This document shows positions 3,394-6,772 of a stretch of 6,772 nt of DNA, piece after piece. This DNA is from an uncultured Deinococcales bacterium (GTDB lineage Bacteria; Deinococcota; Deinococci; Deinococcales; Trueperaceae): contig CALGZD010000409.1 in NCBI GenBank assembly GCA_937934635.1, forward strand, positions 1 to 6,772. Direction: 5' to 3'. The position numbers and the translations under genes were made by a program. The stretch's first letter is position 1. Every line of letters begins with the position of its first letter. The notes below the pieces were generated by a model. The model saw only the letters and a program-made list of their open reading frames with translations, did not search any database and was not told the origin of the DNA.

Positions 3394-5103
3394 ATGGCTT
3401 TTCGCTCCGCTCAGTCTAATAGCATAGGTCGTAACAATATAGATGGTCGTAATAATGCGGCATCTATTTCTGTTGGTGTGCCTGATCCTTTAAGAGAAAG
3501 CTATAGTGATGAACCTAGTAAACATAAATCTAATAAAAATAACCGTGGCTCTGCTAAGAACCGTGGCTCTGATGGGTCTAGTAAATCTGGGCGTAATAAA
3601 GCGCAGTCTTATAGCCCTCTAAAAGAACGAAAAAGAATAACGATAGTTCCTGAAACACAAGTTCTGGATAACAGGCAGCATTTTCCTGAAGAGCAAATTA
3701 TTGAACGTCCTGAATATGAGCAGGACTATAAAGAGCAAGAAGTTGTAGTAACACAACCAAAGTTGCCAACCATCATGCGTTTGCACCACCGAATGCTCAT
3801 CAATATTTTCTTACTGGTTCCCTTTTTCTTTGCTTTATTAGCATTTAGTTTGAGACAGCAAGATTTTGCAGCCCAGCCTGAAAGAGTGAGCCAAGTAACG
3901 GTTCGTGGTGATATTTTAGACCGTAGTGGCGAGGTGCTTGCCCAAGGTCCTGCTGAAAATCGTGTGTATCCAAATCGTGAGATTGCTGCGCCACTGATTG
4001 GCTTTAGTGGGGAAATGCAGGCTGATGGCAAACACGGTCTTGAAGGTTTAGAAAAAACTCTTGATGCTCGTTTGCAAGCTGGCGAAGATGTTAAAACGAC
4101 TATCGACTTATCCTTACAAAGTGCTGCTCAAAACGTCTTGAGCGATACTGCTCGTTCATACAATGCTGAAAGTGGTACGGCAATTGTCTTACAAGCGGGT
4201 ACAGGGCACATTTTAGCTGCTGCTAGTTATCCTGAATACGATCCAAATGAGCAAGCTCGCTATGGTGCGGATGCAAAGAACAACCGTGTTTTTTTGCAAC
4301 AAATTGACCCTGGTTCTATCTTTAAACCAATTGTTTTAGCTTCATTGTTACAAGATGGCAAACTAGCTATGAGTGAAACCCTTTCTGTAGATATGAGCTT
4401 GGAAGTAGGTCAGCAGACTTTTAATGATGTAATGACTCACGATGAAGCCATGAGCGTGCCTGACTTGCTGAAGTATTCAAGCAATGTGGGCATGATTCAA
4501 GTAGCAGAGCGTTTTGAGACTTCAGAGCTTTACCATTGGTTGAGGGATTTTGGCTTTGCACAACCAGTTGATTTAGCCGAACACTACACCAATGATGGAA
4601 GTATGCAGCACTATGACAAGTGGGTGCCACAAGATCAGGCATCTATTTCGATTGGGCAAGGCATCACGGTGACTGCTTTACAGCTTGCTGTGGCGTACAG
4701 CGTATTTGCGAATGATGGTGTTTTGATTTCTCCAAGACTTGCCTTCATTGATAATCCGCCGAAAAAAACACCTTTGCTTGAAAAGCAGCTAGCGGTCAAT
4801 ATGCGAGAAATGCTCGTGTCCGCAGCACAATATGGTGGCGCTCGAAACTCCTTGGTAGAGGGCGTACGTGTTGCAGGTAAAACAGGTACAGCAGATGCTT
4901 ACGATGTTGATTCTGGTAGATATATACAAGGCGAGTTTACGACAAGCTTTGCAGGGATTTTTCCTGCTGATGAGCCTCAAGCGGTGGTAGTTGTCATGCT
5001 ACATAAGCCACAAGGTGAAAAGCTTTATGGCTCAACGGTAGCTGCGCCTGTTTTTCAAGAGATTGTCAGTGCGGCAATGTCGTTATGGGAAGCGCCTCGC
5101 TAG
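3394..5103 (+). CDS. ftsI: FtsI-type class B penicillin-binding protein (septal peptidoglycan DD-transpeptidase)
   Basis: FtsI crosslinks peptidoglycan stem peptides at the division septum and is a beta-lactam target; its partner glycosyltransferase is FtsW. All three active-site motifs are present: SIFK (308-311, Ser308 the acylated nucleophile), SSN (362-364) and KTG (496-498). One membrane helix is at about 134-153, followed by the RGDILDRSGEVLA block (171-183) typical of class B proteins and IDLSLQSAAQNVL (237-249) entering the transpeptidase domain. Two things are unusual. The cytoplasmic N-terminus is about 130 residues, basic, low in complexity and repeat-bearing (GRNN twice, NRGS twice), while most family members have a few dozen. 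The stretch between membrane and transpeptidase domain is only about 80 residues, so the dimerisation pedestal is much reduced. At 569 residues the total length is still normal. Another class B PBP is possible, but the position after rsmH and ftsL favours FtsI. The start lies 1 base after the ftsL stop. Confidence 0.92.
   Translation: MAFRSAQSNSIGRNNIDGRNNAASISVGVPDPLRESYSDEPSKHKSNKNNRGSAKNRGSDGSSKSGRNKAQSYSPLKERKRITIVPETQVLDNRQHFPEEQIIERPEYEQDYKEQEVVVTQPKLPTIMRLHHRMLINIFLLVPFFFALLAFSLRQQDFAAQPERVSQVTVRGDILDRSGEVLAQGPAENRVYPNREIAAPLIGFSGEMQADGKHGLEGLEKTLDARLQAGEDVKTTIDLSLQSAAQNVLSDTARSYNAESGTAIVLQAGTGHILAAASYPEYDPNEQARYGADAKNNRVFLQQIDPGSIFKPIVLASLLQDGKLAMSETLSVDMSLEVGQQTFNDVMTHDEAMSVPDLLKYSSNVGMIQVAERFETSELYHWLRDFGFAQPVDLAEHYTNDGSMQHYDKWVPQDQASISIGQGITVTALQLAVAYSVFANDGVLISPRLAFIDNPPKKTPLLEKQLAVNMREMLVSAAQYGGARNSLVEGVRVAGKTGTADAYDVDSGRYIQGEFTTSFAGIFPADEPQAVVVVMLHKPQGEKLYGSTVAAPVFQEIVSAAMSLWEAPR
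3427..3462 (+). repeat. 18-bp imperfect duplication at the start of ftsI
   Basis: GGTCGTAACAATATAGAT is followed by GGTCGTAATAATGCGGCA, encoding GRNNID and GRNNAA. A second pair with 18-bp period, sharing AACCGTGGCTCTG, follows at about 3540-3575 and encodes NRGSAK and NRGSDG. Both lie in the disordered cytoplasmic part of FtsI. Confidence 0.65.
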
Positions 5104-5163
5104 TAGAGGTTATTGGTGATATTTATTTGCTTTGAGTTAACTTTAAGGCGATTTAGGAAGTAA

Positions 5164-5202
5164 TTGACCAAAATCCTGAAAGTAATGTGAGGATAAGGTC
5201 AA
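5164..5202. repeat. Imperfect inverted repeat TTGACC-AAA-ATCCT ... AGGAT-AA-GGTCAA
   Basis: Outer arms TTGACC (5164-5169) and GGTCAA (5197-5202) pair perfectly, as do the inner arms ATCCT (5173-5177) and AGGAT (5190-5194), around a 12-nt loop with a small internal loop. It begins 60 bp after the ftsI stop. Without a following T-run it may be an mRNA-stabilising 3' structure or an operator rather than a terminator. Confidence 0.4.
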
Positions 5203-5241
5203 AAAGAGTATGAGAAGTGTCATGCTTCGGAGAGGATTATG

Positions 5242-5250
5242 TGGTACAAT
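5242..5250 (+). promoter_or_regulatory. Candidate extended -10 promoter (TGG-TACAAT) upstream of murF
   Basis: TG at 5242-5243 stands one base before TACAAT (5245-5250), the extended -10 form that can work without a good -35, and none is seen. The start would be near 5257. The perfect hairpin 5269-5285 would lie just inside the transcript. Confidence 0.35.
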
Positions 5251-5268
5251 AGCAAGATGTGTAAGTTA

Positions 5269-5285
5269 CTCAAAAGTGTTTTGAG
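5269..5285. repeat. Perfect hairpin CTCAAAA-GTG-TTTTGAG
   Basis: Seven perfect base pairs close a 3-nt loop. The bases that follow (GCGTTCTTTG) are not T-rich enough for a standard terminator. It lies between the two murF promoter candidates, so an operator or a weak terminator of the ftsI transcript are both possible. Confidence 0.4.
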
Positions 5286-5312
5286 GCGTTCTTTGTAGTT
5301 AGTTTGTCTTAT

Positions 5313-5341
5313 GCGACATAGGGTAAAACAAAACATATAAA
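5313..5341 (+). promoter_or_regulatory. Candidate murF promoter (GCGACA - 17 bp - TATAAA)
   Basis: GCGACA (5313-5318) matches 4 of 6 and TATAAA (5336-5341) 5 of 6 of the sigma-70 consensus, at the ideal 17-bp spacing. The start would be near 5348, leaving a leader of about 112 nt that contains both copies of the 22-bp duplication. Confidence 0.4.
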
Positions 5342-5365
5342 TATTAATGGCGTGAATAACTTACT

Positions 5366-5409
5366 GGGTATAACCTACACGGCAATTGGTTATAACCTAC
5401 ACGGCAATA
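5366..5409 (+). repeat. 22-bp tandem duplication in the murF leader
   Basis: TATAACCTACACGGCAAT occurs at 5369-5386 and 5391-5408, identical over 18 bases. Counting the flanking GG and T, the duplicated unit is 22 bp (5366-5387 and 5388-5409) with only two differences. Two helical turns separate the copies, a spacing that suits a protein that binds two sites on one DNA face. It lies downstream of the promoter candidate at 5313-5341. Confidence 0.85.
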
Positions 5410-5448
5410 TAGACACCACATACTGACTCTTGAGTTTATAGGGTTAGT

Positions 5449-5452
5449 GGAG
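5449..5452 (+). promoter_or_regulatory. Ribosome binding site of murF
   Basis: GGAG is placed 7 nt before the ATG at 5460 and supports that start. Confidence 0.55.
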
Positions 5453-5459
5453 CACCTAA

Positions 5460-6772
5460 ATGACAGAAGCTATACAAACAAAACAAACAGCAGTAGCAAA
5501 GGCTACGGCTTTCAAAAATATTCAAAATGGTTTGAGTGCTGCCTTTTTTTTAGACTTTGCTCAAAAGCATCAAAATACACCTATAGATGCTACAGAATAT
5601 AACAAGCTTCCAACGGCACGAGGTGTATCTTTTCACTCTGGGCGTGTACGTGAAGGAGATGCTTTTTTTGCCTTGCCAGGTGAGCATGGTCATGGGATTA
5701 AATTTGCCGAGCAAGCCTTAGCTGCAGGTGCAGCCTTTATCGTTTCTGATGTTGCCTATGAACGAGCAGAACGAGCAGGAGCAGAGGGAGCGCCAGAAAA
5801 AAGTATCGTTGTTGAAAATCCAGCTGATTTACTGTTTGCCTTAGGCAAAGAAGCAAGACAGCATATTCAAGGTCCAGTCGTTGCAGTGACTGGTTCGGCG
5901 GGTAAGACAAGTAGTAAGGCGATGCTTGCGCTTGCTTTGGATGCTGGCTCGAGCCTAGGCAATTTTAATACGCCGTTGGCACTTGCAAGGGTTTTGGTCG
6001 ATAAATGGTTAGCGGGAGAGACTACGCCAGAGCATAAACTTGTTTTAGAACTTGGCATCGATCACCCAGGTGAGATGGATATCTTGCTTGAGTTGGTACA
6101 GCCAACGCATGGGCTTATTACGGTTATTTCTGAAAGTCACTTGAATGAGCTTGGTAGTGTTGAGGTTGTTGCTAGAGAAAAGACAAAGTTGATTGCTGCT
6201 GCTGAACAGTGTTTGGTGAGTAGTGCGGTTTTTGAAAGATTGACTGAAGAACAGCGTAAGGTTGTTACGGTTTATGGTTTAGAAGAAGATGTTTTAAGTC
6301 AAACTGAAATAGATAATACTATTATTGGTCAATTAGGCAGTGCTGATTTAAATGGTCAACAGCTTGATGTTTTAGGTCAGAGCCTTAACTTACCCTATCT
6401 TGGCAACGTCATGGCGACCAATGCTGTTGGTGCTATGGCAATGGCGCAGCTTTTAGAAATGAACCTTGCTGCTGCTGCTGAGCGACTTGGAGAGGTTGAG
6501 CTCGAGCCTCACCGCTTACAACTTAGGCAGGGTAGGATTCGAGGTAAGATTCACGGTAAAGCAAATGCGTTCACAATCCTAGATGACTGCTATAACAGCA
6601 ACCCAATATCACTCCAAGCTGCTTTTGAAGTCATGACATCCATGCCCAAGCCACATCATGTGATTTTGGGAGACATGCTTGAACTTGGCGAGCTTTCTGA
6701 ATCGTTACACCGTCAAGCAGGGCAAGCTAGTCAAGCTTTTGATTTAGTAACCTGCATCGGGAGCGAAGCTGC
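5460..6772 (+). CDS. murF: MurF, UDP-N-acetylmuramoyl-tripeptide--D-alanyl-D-alanine ligase (C-terminus cut by window edge)
   Basis: MurF is the cytoplasmic ATP-dependent ligase that adds D-Ala-D-Ala to UDP-MurNAc-tripeptide, finishing the pentapeptide that FtsI later uses for crosslinking. The frame stays open for 437 codons to the window end. The N-terminal substrate domain includes GVSFHSGRVREGDAFFALPG (55-74). The ATP loop is TGSAGKTSSK (144-153), where the family usually has GKTTTK or GKTSTK. DHPGEMD (201-207) and SESHLNELGS (224-233, His227) follow the usual MurF order. EPHRLQ (349-354), DDCYNSNP (375-382, usual form DDxYNANP) and LGDMLELG (403-410) mark the C-terminal part. Most family members end about 15-30 residues beyond the edge. 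Other Mur ligases lack the DDxYNxNP and GDMxELG pair, so MurF is well supported. A T8 run covers codons 29-31. Confidence 0.93.
   Translation, partial: MTEAIQTKQTAVAKATAFKNIQNGLSAAFFLDFAQKHQNTPIDATEYNKLPTARGVSFHSGRVREGDAFFALPGEHGHGIKFAEQALAAGAAFIVSDVAYERAERAGAEGAPEKSIVVENPADLLFALGKEARQHIQGPVVAVTGSAGKTSSKAMLALALDAGSSLGNFNTPLALARVLVDKWLAGETTPEHKLVLELGIDHPGEMDILLELVQPTHGLITVISESHLNELGSVEVVAREKTKLIAAAEQCLVSSAVFERLTEEQRKVVTVYGLEEDVLSQTEIDNTIIGQLGSADLNGQQLDVLGQSLNLPYLGNVMATNAVGAMAMAQLLEMNLAAAAERLGEVELEPHRLQLRQGRIRGKIHGKANAFTILDDCYNSNPISLQAAFEVMTSMPKPHHVILGDMLELGELSESLHRQAGQASQAFDLVTCIGSEA

Larger units (their letters stand above)
5104..5459 (+). promoter_or_regulatory. Intergenic region between ftsI and murF
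   Basis: This 356-bp gap holds no convincing gene; a 24-codon frame from about 5210 lacks a good ribosome binding site. It contains an imperfect hairpin (5164-5202), an extended -10 promoter candidate (5242-5250), a perfect hairpin (5269-5285), a second promoter candidate (5313-5341) and a 22-bp duplication (5366-5409). No classic T-run terminator closes the ftsI operon, so some read-through into murF is likely. Confidence 0.5.

Noticed and set aside
3726..4031. A 101-codon minus-strand frame inside ftsI
   Set aside because: It is fully antisense to well-conserved PBP sequence and has no family features.
5210..5284. A 24-codon plus-strand frame in the ftsI-murF gap
   Set aside because: It has a weak ribosome binding site and no recognisable product, and it overlaps a promoter candidate and a hairpin.
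5867..6058. A 63-codon minus-strand frame inside murF
   Set aside because: It is antisense to the MurF ATP-loop region, with no features of its own.

Overview
The window looks like a chromosomal segment from a member of the Deinococcota (Deinococcus-Thermus phylum), from a lineage whose DNA is fairly AT-rich for that group. This rests mainly on MraZ, whose N-terminal half (MPFGE start, DDKGR motif, LTRGFEGCLYVFP stretch) resembles the Deinococcus/Thermus proteins I remember. The assignment is an inference from memory, not from a search.

Layout. Positions 1-181 hold the 5' end of a minus-strand gene for a TIR-like / nucleoside-deoxyribosyltransferase-like protein, cut by the window edge. Positions 272-657 hold the RNase P RNA gene (rnpB) on the plus strand, divergent from it. 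About 750 bp without a normal gene follow. This gap contains a possible relic of an IS200/IS605-type element (about 729-952), two candidate promoters, two TGGGA boxes of the kind MraZ binds, and a long, structured leader. Then comes the start of a division and cell wall (dcw) cluster: mraZ (1407-1835), rsmH (1832-2893), an FtsL-like gene (2883-3392) and ftsI (3394-5103), all on the plus strand and overlapping or separated by one base. A 356-bp gap with hairpins, candidate promoters and a 22-bp duplication separates these from murF (5460 to the window end, incomplete).

How the genes work together. MraZ is the cluster's DNA-binding regulator and probably acts on its own promoter. RsmH methylates 16S rRNA. 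The FtsL-like protein is a bitopic divisome component. FtsI is the septal transpeptidase that crosslinks peptidoglycan. MurF makes the UDP-MurNAc-pentapeptide that later becomes the crosslinking substrate. The four-gene block is probably one operon; murF probably has at least one promoter of its own.

The main points of interest are: the leader of mraZ, which can form a 17-bp imperfect stem, carries a 12-bp tandem repeat able to compete with that stem, and has its Shine-Dalgarno-like sequence inside a hairpin; the TGGGA boxes; a recurring habit of short in-frame tandem repeats in the disordered ends of RsmH, FtsL and FtsI; a T8 tract in murF where loss of one base gives an immediate stop; and the unusual minus-strand immune-like gene fragment. 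I see no CRISPR array, no tRNA and no complete mobile element.
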